Positions 8,791 through 17,864 of a stretch of 64,000 nt of DNA are shown piece by piece. The position numbers and the translations under genes are program-made. The stretch covers positions 1 through 64,000 of the forward strand of contig NZ_FOWP01000017.1 of assembly GCF_900115475.1 (NCBI RefSeq), written 5' to 3'. The stretch is from Ectopseudomonas composti. Its GTDB lineage: Bacteria; Pseudomonadota; Gammaproteobacteria; Pseudomonadales; Pseudomonadaceae. Each line of letters opens with the position of its first letter. Positions within the stretch are counted from its first letter, which is position 1. The notes under the pieces were generated by a model. It was given only the letters and a program-made list of their open reading frames with translations, made no database searches and had not been told where the DNA came from.

Positions 8791-9450
8791 TCAAGCATTG
8801 GGCGCACGGTACAGATCGTGCGCCTGGATATAGGCCAGTACCGCATCCGGCAGCAGATAACGCGCGGAGCGGCCGGTTGCCAGTAAACGGCGAATCTGCG
8901 TGGCGGAAATCGCCAGCGGAGTCTGCCAGATGAAACTGATTTGCCCACTTGCACCATTCAGGCTCAGTGGGTCGCTGACACTGCGTGCGGCCAGCAGATC
9001 GCGCAGCGCTTCCGGTGCCTCGCTGTCGGCATCCGGTCGCTGCAGCACCAACAGATGGCAGTGCTCGAGCAACTCCTGCCAGCGATGCCAACTCGGCAAG
9101 CCGCAGAAGGCATCCCAGCCGAGCAGCAGGAACAACTGATCGTCGCCTGCCAGTTCGGCGCGCACCGACTCCAGCGTGTCCACGGTGTACGACGGTTTGT
9201 CGCGACGCAGCTCGCGATCATCGACCGTCAACCGCGTCTCACCGGCTACCGCCAATGCGACCATGGCCAGACGCTGCTCGGCCGTTGCCTGTGGCGTATC
9301 ACGGTGCGGCGGCCTGGCGTTGGGGATCAGCCGCAGCTCGTCCAGCGCCATGAATTCGGCCACTTCCAGCGCCGCGCGCAGATGTCCGATATGCACCGGA
9401 TTGAAGGTACCGCCGAGCAAGCCGATGCGTCGGGCGCCGATCCGTTTCAT
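8791..9450 (-). CDS. nadD: Nicotinate-nucleotide adenylyltransferase NadD
   Basis: Adenylates nicotinate mononucleotide to deamido-NAD in NAD synthesis. The 219-residue protein shows the nucleotidyltransferase signature GGTFNPVHIGH near the N-terminus and ISATQIRR near the C-terminus. Its start directly abuts the proA stop with no gap, so the two are probably coupled. Confidence 0.95.
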   Translation of the reverse strand: MKRIGARRIGLLGGTFNPVHIGHLRAALEVAEFMALDELRLIPNARPPHRDTPQATAEQRLAMVALAVAGETRLTVDDRELRRDKPSYTVDTLESVRAELAGDDQLFLLLGWDAFCGLPSWHRWQELLEHCHLLVLQRPDADSEAPEALRDLLAARSVSDPLSLNGASGQISFIWQTPLAISATQIRRLLATGRSARYLLPDAVLAYIQAHDLYRAPNA

Positions 9451-10716
9451 TTATGTGCGAATGTGTCCGTCGCCAAAGACCACGTACTTCTCGCTGGTCA
9501 GGCCGTCCAGGCCGACCGGGCCGCGTGCGTGCAGCTTGTCGGTGGAGATGCCAATCTCCGCCCCCAGGCCGTACTCGAAGCCATCGGCGAAGCGGGTCGA
9601 GGCATTGACCATCACCGAAGCGGAATCCACCTCGGTGAGGAAGCGTCGCGCATCGCTGAAGTTCTCGGTGATGATCGAGTCGGTGTGCTGCGAGCCATAG
9701 TGGTTGATGTGCTCAATGGCTGCATCCAGCGAATCGACGATGCGAATCGCCAGGATCGGCGCGTTGTACTCGGCGAACCAGTCGTCCTCGCTCGCTTCCA
9801 GCACATCACCACCGAGCAGTTCGCGGGTGGCGGCATCGCCACGCAGCTCCACACCCTTGTCGCGGTAGATGGCAGCCAGCGGCGGCAACAGGCGTGCGGC
9901 GACGGCCTGGTGCACCAGCAGGGTTTCCATGGCGTTGCACGGCGAATAGCGCTGGGTCTTCGCGTTGTCGCAGACGCGAATGGCCTTGTCGAGATCGGCA
10001 GCAACGTCGACATAGACGTGGCAGACGCCGTCCAGGTGCTTGATGACCGGCACCTTGGCATCACGGCTGATGCGCTCGATCAGGCCCTTGCCACCGCGCG
10101 GCACGATCACGTCGACGTATTCGGGCATGGTGATCAGCTCACCGACGGCAGCGCGGTCGGTGGTTTCCACCACCTGCACGGCTGCTGCCGGCAGATCGGC
10201 CTCGGCCAGGCCCTGCTGAATGCAGCGGGCAATCGCCTGGTTGGAATGAATGGCCTCGGAGCCGCCACGCAGGATGGTGGCGTTGCCGGACTTCAGGCAC
10301 AGGCTGGCGGCGTCGATGGTCACGTTCGGACGCGACTCGTAGATGATGCCGATCACGCCCAGCGGCACGCGCATCTTGCCGACCTGAATACCGGACGGCA
10401 GGTAGCGCATGCCCTGAATCTCGCCGATCGGGTCGGGCAGGGTCGCCACCTGGCGCAGGCCTTCGATCATCGAGTCGATCACTGCCGGGGTCAGCGCCAG
10501 ACGGTCGACCATGGCCGGCTCCAGACCGCTGGCGCGGGCGGCGGCCAGGTCCAGTTCATTGGCGGCGGCAAGCGTGGCGCGAGCGGCGTCGAGGGCATTG
10601 GCAGCGGCTTGCAGCGCGCGATTCTTCTGCGCGGTGCTGGCGCGGGCGAGCACCTTTGAGGCCTGGCGGGCGGCCTGGCCCAGGCGGATCATGTAGTCGT
10701 GCACGGACTCGGTCAT
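9451..10716 (-). CDS. proA: Gamma-glutamyl phosphate reductase ProA
   Basis: NADPH-dependent reduction of glutamyl-5-phosphate to glutamate-5-semialdehyde in proline synthesis. The 421-residue protein is of normal family length, with the family segments GVIGIIYESRPNVT and the catalytic-cysteine region PCNAMETLLVH. It is the first gene of the proA-nadD-rsfS-rlmH-mrdA-rodA-sltB1-rlpA series. A TATAAT box lies about 35 nt upstream of the start. Confidence 0.95.
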   Translation of the reverse strand: MTESVHDYMIRLGQAARQASKVLARASTAQKNRALQAAANALDAARATLAAANELDLAAARASGLEPAMVDRLALTPAVIDSMIEGLRQVATLPDPIGEIQGMRYLPSGIQVGKMRVPLGVIGIIYESRPNVTIDAASLCLKSGNATILRGGSEAIHSNQAIARCIQQGLAEADLPAAAVQVVETTDRAAVGELITMPEYVDVIVPRGGKGLIERISRDAKVPVIKHLDGVCHVYVDVAADLDKAIRVCDNAKTQRYSPCNAMETLLVHQAVAARLLPPLAAIYRDKGVELRGDAATRELLGGDVLEASEDDWFAEYNAPILAIRIVDSLDAAIEHINHYGSQHTDSIITENFSDARRFLTEVDSASVMVNASTRFADGFEYGLGAEIGISTDKLHARGPVGLDGLTSEKYVVFGDGHIRT

Positions 10717-10751
10717 GGCGGCGGAGGTCTGGCAGTTGGAAAAAGGGGCTG

Positions 10752-10757
10752 ATTATA
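10752..10757 (-). promoter_or_regulatory. Candidate -10 box (TATAAT) upstream of proA
   Basis: A perfect TATAAT on the minus strand ends 36 nt before the proA ATG. No good -35 hexamer is seen at 17 nt spacing, so this is a plausible but unproved start for the long operon. Confidence 0.4.
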
Positions 10758-11005
10758 GCGGGCTCGCAAGTCCGCGCCCAGCGGCGTCTGGCAAGCGGTA
10801 GACAGCGCGTCCACCAGGCCCCAGCGGTAACGCCCCAATTCCCGCCGCAGAGGCTCGCGAAACGCAACGGTGACACCCGGAAACGGAGGCCGCCCGAAGG
10901 TTGGGTAAACAAATCGCCCCCTGATGTTTACCTTGCAAGCGAGGTTTTGCCGCACCAGGCGAGACGGCGCCGTGTGCCGCCCCACCCAGAAGAACAACAA
11001 AAGAC
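10758..11005. other. Intergenic region between proA and the hydrolase gene
   Basis: About 250 nt between divergent genes. The minus strand stays open and reads with protein-like composition, including FREPLRRELGRYRWGLVDAL, but it has no good start or ribosome site, so no gene is called. Confidence 0.4.
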
Positions 11006-11019
11006 ACTGGAGTGCACCC

Positions 11020-12249
11020 ATGCGTTACCGCACCGACTACAGCGCCGCCCTGCTCACCTGCCCGCCCGACGTCATCGAGATCGCCGGTTGGCGCCTGCAC
11101 TATCAGGCCTATTCGACGCATCAATGTGATACCCGCGCGCCAGTGCTGATGCTGGGCGGCGCCTTCCAGAGCTTTCGTTCGTTTGCCGCCGAGGTCGATG
11201 AACTGCTGGTAGAACATCCCGTCATTCTCCTCGACCTGCCCAGCCAGGGCAGCAATCTGCAACTGGCCCCCGAGCTCGGCCTGGAACAGCTGGCCGACTT
11301 GATCGCCGGCTTCACCGAACAACTGCAACTACCGCCCGTGATGCCCATCGGCCTGTCCTATGGCTCGGCCTTGGCGGCACTGTTCGCCGTCCGCCACCCG
11401 CAGCGCTGCGCGCGCCTGCTGCTGGCCGGCGTCACCGCTTTCGCTCGCCCGGGCGCCCGGCGATTGCTGGAGGAAGGCCTGGCCCTGCTCGATGACGGGC
11501 GCAACGGTGAATTCGCCCAGGGCGCACTGACCGGCCTGCTCAACCCACTGCAACTGCAGGACACCGGCGTCGCCCCGGTTTTTCGCAAGGCGCTACTGCG
11601 CCAGATTCAGCGCCTGTCAGCGGCCGAGGTGGAGCGCTACCGGCAGAACAGCCGCCGCCTGCTGGCCTTTGGTGGTTTCAGCGCACACCCGCAGTGCCCG
11701 ACCCTGGTGCTGGCCGGCGAACATGACCACTTCACCCAGCCCTGGGAGCACGCGCACTTCGCTGCGGCCTGTACCAAGGCCGACTGCGTGCTGATCCACC
11801 ATGCCGACCACCTCGCCCAGTTCGAACAGCGCGAAGCCTGCTCGGCGCTGTATCGCCCCTTCCTCAGCGAACGACCGCTGCCATTGCGCTCGCCCGGCAG
11901 CACGCCGCTGGCTAGCGAGCAGCTATTGCAACTGGAGAAACGTTGCGAGCCACGCCATACGCCGCGCCAACGTCAGGCCTGGCTTCAGCACGCCGATGGC
12001 CAGCAATGGGCGGTCGAGCTGAGCGAGCTGGGTTTCTTCGGCGGGCGGCTACAAGGCGACCTGCCCCGAGACCTGCCGTTGCGTGGCTGGCAACTGAGCT
12101 ACGCAGACCTGCCGAACCAAGCGCTGCTGCCCCTGCGTCACGACGACCAGGGCCTGGCCTTCGTCTTCCCACATACCGATGCCGACGCCAGCCTGGCGTT
12201 GGCCGAACGCATCTATCCGGCGCCACTGCCGGCTGCGGCCTGCGCCTAA
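11020..12249 (+). CDS. Alpha/beta-hydrolase with C-terminal PilZ-like domain
   Basis: The start is the ATG at 11020, preceded by CTGGAG; upstream frame is not protein-like. The first 300 of 409 residues form an alpha/beta hydrolase with nucleophile S113 (GLSYGS), acid D236 (GEHDHF) and histidine H264 (HADHL). The pattern broadly recalls RhlA-type acyltransferases, but the substrate is unknown. Residues about 305-405 look like a PilZ domain: R312-x3-R316 followed by E333-L-S335-x2-G338, where the canonical motif is (D/N)xSxxG. If real, activity may respond to cyclic-di-GMP. It corresponds by position to a hydrolase gene upstream of proA in P. aeruginosa. Confidence 0.8.
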   Translation: MRYRTDYSAALLTCPPDVIEIAGWRLHYQAYSTHQCDTRAPVLMLGGAFQSFRSFAAEVDELLVEHPVILLDLPSQGSNLQLAPELGLEQLADLIAGFTEQLQLPPVMPIGLSYGSALAALFAVRHPQRCARLLLAGVTAFARPGARRLLEEGLALLDDGRNGEFAQGALTGLLNPLQLQDTGVAPVFRKALLRQIQRLSAAEVERYRQNSRRLLAFGGFSAHPQCPTLVLAGEHDHFTQPWEHAHFAAACTKADCVLIHHADHLAQFEQREACSALYRPFLSERPLPLRSPGSTPLASEQLLQLEKRCEPRHTPRQRQAWLQHADGQQWAVELSELGFFGGRLQGDLPRDLPLRGWQLSYADLPNQALLPLRHDDQGLAFVFPHTDADASLALAERIYPAPLPAAACA

Positions 12250-12260
12250 CGTCGGCAAGC

Positions 12261-12283
12261 CTCGGTGCGCGCGGCGCCCCCTA
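12261..12283. repeat. GGTGCGC-GGCGC-CCCTA repeat copy supplying a stop codon
   Basis: CTCGGTGCGCGCGGCGCC followed by CCCTA. It is a degenerate member of the GTAGGGTGCGC palindromic family seen elsewhere in this window. The terminal CTA is the complement of the TAG stop of the minus-strand methyltransferase gene. Confidence 0.5.
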
Positions 12284-13135
12284 AGTCCGCGCCTGAATCA
12301 CCCGCACCAGTCCGGGCAACCGCGAAGGCTGCAGACCCAGGCTGGACGCATCGGCGCTGGGGTCGAGCACCTGGACCTGGGCGAAACCGCAGCGCTGGAA
12401 GCCCGCGACGATCTCGTCGTGATCACGGTAATGCAGCGGATAGCTGCCGCGAGTGAGCCGGCCGATCAGGTCGACACCCCAGCGCAACTGACGGTAACGC
12501 GGATGCTCACGCAGATCCGGATAGAGTTCGGTCAGGTAGGTGGCACTGGGGAACTCGCCCAACTCGGCGGCAAGCCGGCTCCAGAACCCCTCGATCAGCG
12601 CCAGCGGGAAATAGTTGACCAGCCCCTCGGTGATCACCACCACCGGCTGGCTGTGGTCCAGGCCTGCGAACAGCCCCTTGAGGCGCTGGTTGCCGCACTC
12701 GGCAAGGATGTCCACCGCGCGCACCTGATGCCGGCCATCCAGCCAGCCTTCGCCATGCAGCAGCAGGCGCTTGCGCGCCGCCATGGCCGGTAGATCGGCC
12801 TCCAGATACTGCAATTGCGGGTAGCGCGAGCAGAAACGCCGGCCGCGCGGCGACAGACCGCAGGCGATCTCCACCACCTGGCGCACACCCTGCTGCTCGA
12901 TGGCTGCAGTGAGTTGCGCGTCGATCTGCAAGTGGCGCTGCAGCAGGAACGCCTCGATATCCAGCCCGAAACCAGCCCTGGCCCCCCAGGTCAGCGGCCA
13001 CAGCAGCTTGTGCACGAAACTACCGAACGTGGTGACGAAGGCCGGCTCGGCCAGATGGTGGCGATACCACACATAGCCGGTGTAATGCGCCGACGGGCTG
13101 ATATGGGCACTGCTGGCCCTGATACGTTCAGGCAT
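12281..13135 (-). CDS. Class I SAM-dependent methyltransferase (leucine carboxyl methyltransferase-like)
   Basis: Predicted cytoplasmic methyltransferase of 284 residues starting MPERIRASSAHISPSAHYTG. SAM-binding motif I is VVEIACGLSPRG, the acidic post-I segment is LEADLPAMAARKR, and VVVITEGLVNYFP matches the LCM/PPM-type family. The substrate is unknown. It lies convergent with the hydrolase gene and divergent from mpg. Its TAG stop falls within a dispersed palindromic repeat. Confidence 0.8.
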   Translation of the reverse strand: MPERIRASSAHISPSAHYTGYVWYRHHLAEPAFVTTFGSFVHKLLWPLTWGARAGFGLDIEAFLLQRHLQIDAQLTAAIEQQGVRQVVEIACGLSPRGRRFCSRYPQLQYLEADLPAMAARKRLLLHGEGWLDGRHQVRAVDILAECGNQRLKGLFAGLDHSQPVVVITEGLVNYFPLALIEGFWSRLAAELGEFPSATYLTELYPDLREHPRYRQLRWGVDLIGRLTRGSYPLHYRDHDEIVAGFQRCGFAQVQVLDPSADASSLGLQPSRLPGLVRVIQART

Positions 13136-13199
13136 CTTTAAGGTTCTTGTTTTATGCTCGCGGCCCAGATTAGAACGCTGCGAGCCCATTCAACAGATC

Positions 13200-13916
13200 A
13201 TGCCCGCCGAACCCACCCTTAGTTTGCCCTGGCCCGGCGCCAGGCCGCTGCCCGATACCTTCTTCGACCGCGACGCGCAACTGGTCGCTCGCGAGCTGCT
13301 CGGCAAGGTGATCCGCCATCGTGTCGGCACGCTGTGGCTGAGTGCGCGGATCATCGAGACCGAGGCCTATTACCTGGTCGACAAGGGCAGCCATGCGTCG
13401 CTCGGCTACACCGACAAGCGCAAGGCGCTGTTCGCCGACGGCGGGCACATCTATATGTATTACGCGCGCGGCGGCGACTCGCTGAACTTCAGCGCCCAGG
13501 GGCCGGGCAACGCGGTGCTGATCAAGTCTGCGCATCCGTGGCTCGATGCCGTCAGCGGCGCCAATGCCCTGGCCGCGATGCAACGCAACAACCCCGACAG
13601 CCAGGGCCAGCCGCGCGCCCCTGAACGCCTGTGCGCCGGGCAGACCCTGCTGTGCAAGGCGCTCGCCCTGAAAGTACCGGACTGGGATGCACGCCGCTTC
13701 GACCTGCAACGGCTGTTCGTCGAGGATGTCGGCGAACGACCGCAATCGATTATCCAGTGTGCGCGGCTGGGCATTCCCAAGGGCCGTGACGAGCACCTGC
13801 CGTACCGCTTCGTCGACGCCCGCTATGCCCGCCACTGCACGCGCAACCCTTTGCGCCGTGGACAGGTCGAAGGACACGACTATCAACTGCATGCGCTGGA
13901 GCAAACCCAACCATGA
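13200..13916 (+). CDS. mpg: DNA-3-methyladenine glycosylase (AAG/MPG family)
   Basis: Base-excision repair enzyme that removes alkylated purines. The 238 residues contain the family signature RIIETEAYYLVDKGSHAS, with a catalytic glutamate expected in the ETEAY segment, and GGHIYMYYARGGDSLNF. The following gene starts inside its stop codon (ATGA), so it is coupled to the DedA-PAP2 gene. Confidence 0.9.
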   Translation: MPAEPTLSLPWPGARPLPDTFFDRDAQLVARELLGKVIRHRVGTLWLSARIIETEAYYLVDKGSHASLGYTDKRKALFADGGHIYMYYARGGDSLNFSAQGPGNAVLIKSAHPWLDAVSGANALAAMQRNNPDSQGQPRAPERLCAGQTLLCKALALKVPDWDARRFDLQRLFVEDVGERPQSIIQCARLGIPKGRDEHLPYRFVDARYARHCTRNPLRRGQVEGHDYQLHALEQTQP

Positions 13917-15229
13917 TGCAATGGTTCGACAGCATGACTACCTGGCTGCAAGGCAGCCCGCACTGGCTGGCATTGGCCATTTTTCTGGTCGCCTGCCTGG
14001 AGTGCCTGGCAGTGGCCGGCATCATCATCCCTGGCACCGTACTGCTGTTCACCCTCGCCGTGCTGGCCGGCAACGGCGCCCTGGAGTTGTGGCAAACGTT
14101 GCTGCTCGCCTATACCGGCGGGCTGCTCGGCGACGCGATCTCCTACGGGCTGGGTCGCCGATTCCACCAGGGCATCCGGCGCCTGCCGGTGCTGCGTGAC
14201 CATCCGGAGTGGCTGACCAGCGCCGAGAATTACTTCCAGCGCTACGGCGTGATCAGCCTGCTGGTCGGCCGCTACATCGGCCCGCTACGGCCGATGCTGC
14301 CCTTGGTGGCCGGCATGCTGGACATGCCGGCCGTGCGCTTCGCTCTGGTCAGCCTGCTGGCTGCCGCTGGCTGGGCAGTGGCCTATATGCTGCCCGGCTG
14401 GGCCACCGGTGCCGCCTTGCGCCTGCCACTACCGGAAGGTTTCTGGGGCGCAGCCGGAATCGTCAGCGCGACACTGGCGGCGATGTTGCTGCTGATCATG
14501 CAGGCCAGCCTGCGTGAAAGGCGCTGGGCCGCCAGCCTGGCCGCGCTGCTCGGTGCGGTCGCCCTGGCCGCCATGCTGATCGGCTTCCCTCACCTGGACA
14601 GCCTCGACCAGGGCCTGATGACACTGGTGCAGGACGAGCGCAGCGCCGCCTTCGATCCCATCGCCGTGTTCATCACGCGCTTCGGTGACTTCCATATCCA
14701 GTTCGCGGCAGGCGTTCTACTGGTGGCGCTGCTGTTCGCCGTGCGCCGCTGGCAGGCCGGACTGTTCGTCGGCGGCGGCCTGTTGCTCGCCTCCATCGCC
14801 ACCACGGTGCTGAAGAATCTGCTGGCGCGTTCACGCCCGGATGTCTTGCTGCAGCCGCTGGAAAGCTACAGCCTGCCGAGCGGACACAGCTCTGCAGCGT
14901 TCGCCTTCTTTCTGGCATTGGGCGTGCTGGCCGGTCGCGGCAGCTCGGCACGCACACGCCTGACCTGGCTGCTGGTGGCGAGCCTGCCGGCTCTGGCCAT
15001 CGCCTTGTCGCGGGTGTACCTGGGGGTGCATTGGCCCAGCGACATCATCGCCGGAGCATTGGTGGCGGCGACCAGTTGTGCGCTCAGCCTGGCCCTGATC
15101 CAGCGCGCGGCACCGATGCAGCCATTGCCGGCGCAGGTGTGGTGGCTGGTGATCCCGGCCTGCGTTGCGCTGTTTGGCGCCATGGTTACCTGGGAACTGT
15201 CAGCGACACTACTGCGCTACAGCTATTGA
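13913..15229 (+). CDS. DedA-PAP2 phosphatase fusion membrane protein
   Basis: Inner-membrane protein of 438 residues with two domains. The N-terminal DedA/SNARE-associated half (about 15-180) shows AGIIIPGTVLLF and GRYIGPLRPMLPLVAG. The C-terminal PAP2 half (about 220-410) has all three phosphatase motifs: KNLLARSRP (K301), PSGHS (H325) and SRVYLGVHWPSD (H373, D377). Such fusions probably handle undecaprenyl pyrophosphate or other lipid phosphates at the periplasmic face. It overlaps mpg by four bases. Confidence 0.88.
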   Translation: MMQWFDSMTTWLQGSPHWLALAIFLVACLECLAVAGIIIPGTVLLFTLAVLAGNGALELWQTLLLAYTGGLLGDAISYGLGRRFHQGIRRLPVLRDHPEWLTSAENYFQRYGVISLLVGRYIGPLRPMLPLVAGMLDMPAVRFALVSLLAAAGWAVAYMLPGWATGAALRLPLPEGFWGAAGIVSATLAAMLLLIMQASLRERRWAASLAALLGAVALAAMLIGFPHLDSLDQGLMTLVQDERSAAFDPIAVFITRFGDFHIQFAAGVLLVALLFAVRRWQAGLFVGGGLLLASIATTVLKNLLARSRPDVLLQPLESYSLPSGHSSAAFAFFLALGVLAGRGSSARTRLTWLLVASLPALAIALSRVYLGVHWPSDIIAGALVAATSCALSLALIQRAAPMQPLPAQVWWLVIPACVALFGAMVTWELSATLLRYSY

Positions 15230-15263
15230 AGCCTGGAGCGCCTTGGGGTCGCCCAGGCATTTC

Positions 15264-15283
15264 TGTGCGCACGGCGCACCCTA
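15264..15283. repeat. GTGCGCACGGCGCACCCTA repeat copy
   Basis: TGTGCGCACGGCGCACCCTA. Same family as the element at 32203-32305. Its final CTA provides the TAG stop of the minus-strand LON-domain gene, just as the copy at 12261 does for its neighbour. Confidence 0.55.
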
Positions 15284-15868
15284 GGAGGCGTCGCCCTGTA
15301 GCTGTTCCACCATGGCCTGCAACTGGCTCAGACGCTGCTCGGGATCATCCAGCTGCAGCAACTGCAGCTTCTGCCCCGGCTCCAGCGGCAGCAGATAGGC
15401 GAGCTGATTGGCCAACTGCAGTTGGCCATTGGGCAACCCGGCCATGCCCAGTCCCTCGACCAAGGGATGCTGGGCCAAGGCCGAGAGCAGCGCCGCCAGA
15501 TCGGCATGCTCGCCGAGCAATGGGCGCTCTTCATGGTCTTCCAGCCACTGCACATCGGCGATGGTCAGCTGGTCCGGCAGCACCCGGGCACGCTCCACCT
15601 TGAAGCGACGGCCACCCTCCACGCGAATCCCCAGCAAGCCGTTGGGGCGCTGCTGGAAGTCACGTACCAGCGCCTCGCAGCCAATGGCCGCAAAATGGCT
15701 GGCAGCCTCGCCCACTTCCTCGCCCTCGACGATGCACACCACCCCGAAACCACTGCCCTGCTTCATGCAGCGGCTGATCATGTCCAAGTAGCGCGCTTCG
15801 AATATCTGCAAGTCGAGCACGCAGCCGGGGAACAGTACGGTGTTGAGCGGAAACAGCGGGAGATTCAT
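15281..15868 (-). CDS. LON substrate-binding domain protein
   Basis: Stand-alone Lon N-terminal (LAN) domain protein of 195 residues, without the ATPase or protease domain. The start at 15868 gives MNLPLFPLNTVLFPGCVLDL, the typical opening of this family, followed by FEARYLDMISRC and RVEGGRRFKVE. Such proteins are thought to bind unfolded protein or act as adaptors; the role is not settled. It lies upstream of lrgBA on the same strand only in the sense of downstream transcription. Confidence 0.82.
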   Translation of the reverse strand: MNLPLFPLNTVLFPGCVLDLQIFEARYLDMISRCMKQGSGFGVVCIVEGEEVGEAASHFAAIGCEALVRDFQQRPNGLLGIRVEGGRRFKVERARVLPDQLTIADVQWLEDHEERPLLGEHADLAALLSALAQHPLVEGLGMAGLPNGQLQLANQLAYLLPLEPGQKLQLLQLDDPEQRLSQLQAMVEQLQGDAS

Positions 15869-15932
15869 GGTTTCAGGGCCTGCTATCAATCAATGCAATG
15901 TGCCAGGTCATCAGAGATCGTCGGGCAGGCTC

Positions 15933-16649
15933 TCACCGCAACAGGGCAATCGCCAGAGGCAACAACACGGCGGTGATCACCCCCATCAGGCTCATCGCCA
16001 AGGCCGCGAAGGCGCCGCACTCGTCACTCTCCTGCAGGGCACGCGCCGTGCCCACGGCATGCGCGGTGATGCCCAGCGCCATGCCTTGCGCTGCCGGATG
16101 ATGAACCCGGCACAGCCGCAGGATGGACGGCCCGACGATAGCGCCGATGACTCCGGTGATCATCACGAACACCGCCGCCAGCGCCGCGATACCGCCGATC
16201 TGATCGGCCACAAGCATGGCGATCGGCGAGGTCACCGACTTGGGCGCCATGCTCATCAGCATGATGTGCTCGGCACCGAACAACCAGGCCAGCCCCGCGC
16301 CGAGCACGGTGGCGAAGGTGCCGGCAACCAGCAAGGTCAAGATGATCGGCCAGAACAGCTGGCGAATCCGCCGCAGGTTGAGATACAGCGGCACAGCCAG
16401 GGCCACGGTGGCTGGGCCGAGCAGCAGAGTCAGTGCCGCAACGCTGTTGCGGTACTCGGCGAAGCCCAGGCCGCAGAGCAGCAGGATGCCGATCACCGTG
16501 AGCATCGATACCAGTACCGGCTGCAGGAACACCCAACGAGTGCGCTCGTAAGCGGCCATGGCCAACTGATAAGCGCCCAGGGTAATGCCGATGCCGAACA
16601 GCGGATGATGGGTCAGCGCCTGCCAGGCGCCCTGCCAATCGGGCGTCAT
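15933..16649 (-). CDS. lrgB: LrgB/CidB family membrane protein
   Basis: Inner-membrane protein of 238 residues with seven to eight hydrophobic segments, matching the LrgB/CidB family whose members export metabolites such as pyruvate or modulate cell lysis. Family features include LLLGPATVALAVPLY and SVTSPIAMLVADQIGG. Its ATG overlaps the stop of lrgA by four bases, giving the standard lrgAB pair. Confidence 0.88.
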   Translation of the reverse strand: MTPDWQGAWQALTHHPLFGIGITLGAYQLAMAAYERTRWVFLQPVLVSMLTVIGILLLCGLGFAEYRNSVAALTLLLGPATVALAVPLYLNLRRIRQLFWPIILTLLVAGTFATVLGAGLAWLFGAEHIMLMSMAPKSVTSPIAMLVADQIGGIAALAAVFVMITGVIGAIVGPSILRLCRVHHPAAQGMALGITAHAVGTARALQESDECGAFAALAMSLMGVITAVLLPLAIALLR

Positions 16650-17005
16650 ACGTCCTCCCGGCGCTGCTGGCGCTCGATCAGTTTCTGCATCAGCCAGCCG
16701 GCGAAGGCCAGCGAGATCAGCAACGACAGCAGCAATGCACCGACCACGGCCCAGAAGTCAGCAGCGATGTCGCCGGCATAGGCCATTACGCCCACGGCGG
16801 GCGGCACCAGAATCAGCGGCAGGTACTTGAGCAGGCTGCTGGAGGCGACGCTCAGCGGCTCGCCCACCTCACCACGCAGCATGAGAAAGACGAACAGCAG
16901 CAGCATGCCGATGATCGGACCAGGCAGCATCGGTAGCAGCAGCACGTTGAGAACGGTACCCAGCAACTGGCACAGCACCAGCCAGGAGAGGCCGCGAAGC
17001 AGCAT
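16646..17005 (-). CDS. lrgA: CidA/LrgA family membrane protein (holin-like)
   Basis: Small inner-membrane protein of 119 residues with four hydrophobic helices and the family segment LPGPIIGMLLLF. It pairs with the downstream lrgB. The start chosen is the ATG at 17005, preceded by GGAG at 9 nt; a TTG at 17020 is also in frame but would put the ribosome site inside the gene. Confidence 0.88.
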   Translation of the reverse strand: MLLRGLSWLVLCQLLGTVLNVLLLPMLPGPIIGMLLLFVFLMLRGEVGEPLSVASSSLLKYLPLILVPPAVGVMAYAGDIAADFWAVVGALLLSLLISLAFAGWLMQKLIERQQRREDV

Positions 17006-17260
17006 GTTTGAGGTCTCCAAAAAGCGAGCGATGACCGTGATCGCCGCTCATAAGAGGGGATTCCGGGCATCTGTTGAGGCATGTCGGCCATTATAGGCGC
17101 GATGCCCCCTCGCTGGCCCCTGTATTGCTTCGTCGGATTGGCCTATGCCGCGTCATTCATTACGCCAAGGCAGGCTTGACCCGCTGTCGCCCCCATGATG
17201 ATCTAGGCCGCAACGGTTTCACGCACACAAGAAAAACACCCGCGTCCTCAAGGAGGAACT

Positions 17261-17716
17261 ATGCCGTTAGTACCCGTAGCAGAGCTCAAGGACTATGTTG
17301 GCAAGGAACTCGGCAAGTCCGAGTGGCTGAGCATCGACCAGGAGCGCATCAACCAGTTCGCCGAGTGCACCGGCGACCACCAGTTCATCCACGTCGACCC
17401 GGAAAAGGCCAAGCTGACGCCCTTCGGTACCACCATCGCCCACGGTTTCCTGTCACTGTCGCTGGTGCCGATGCTGATGGAAAAGATCATGATCATGCCG
17501 CAGGGCCTGAAGATGGCGGTGAACTACGGCCTCGACAGCGTGCGTTTCATCCAACCGGTCAAGGTCAACTCCAAGGTACGCCTAGTGGTGACGCTGACCG
17601 ACGCCACCGAGAAGAACCCCGGCCAGTGGCTGCTCAAGGCACGCGCCGTGCTGGAGATCGAAGGCCAGGAGAAACCGGCCTATATCGCCGAACCGCTGAC
17701 CCTCTGCTTCGTCTGA
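17261..17716 (+). CDS. MaoC family (R)-enoyl-CoA hydratase-like protein
   Basis: Hot-dog-fold hydratase of 151 residues. The hydratase-2 motif is readable as GDHQFIHVDPEKAK, with the catalytic Asp/His pair, followed by FGTTIAHGFLSLSLVP. By family it hydrates trans-2-enoyl-CoA to (R)-3-hydroxyacyl-CoA (PhaJ-like), but substrate range cannot be read. The start is secure: AGGAGG lies 5 nt upstream of the ATG. It is transcribed divergently from lrgAB. Confidence 0.85.
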   Translation: MPLVPVAELKDYVGKELGKSEWLSIDQERINQFAECTGDHQFIHVDPEKAKLTPFGTTIAHGFLSLSLVPMLMEKIMIMPQGLKMAVNYGLDSVRFIQPVKVNSKVRLVVTLTDATEKNPGQWLLKARAVLEIEGQEKPAYIAEPLTLCFV

Positions 17717-17864
17717 CCCTTCGCGGGTATCTCCAGCCGCTCCTGCTTCCCGCACCATACGCCGAAGCAGGAGTGCTCTCGCATCCGCAACGAGTGCGGC
17801 TATGCAGCGCAAGCCTGCGGGCTTGCGGCATACTGCGTGCAAAGCACCGACCTGGACGTCCGTC

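Noticed and set aside
8941..10659. 572-codon plus-strand frame across nadD and proA
   Set aside because: It is antisense to two well-defined enzymes.
10713..11021. 102-codon minus-strand frame upstream of proA
   Set aside because: It has partly protein-like composition but no good start, and it would bury the TATAAT box of proA. Left as intergenic.
17176..17204. TTGACC-N17-TGATCT before the MaoC gene
   Set aside because: The -10 matches only the two outer positions of the consensus, so it is not called as a promoter.
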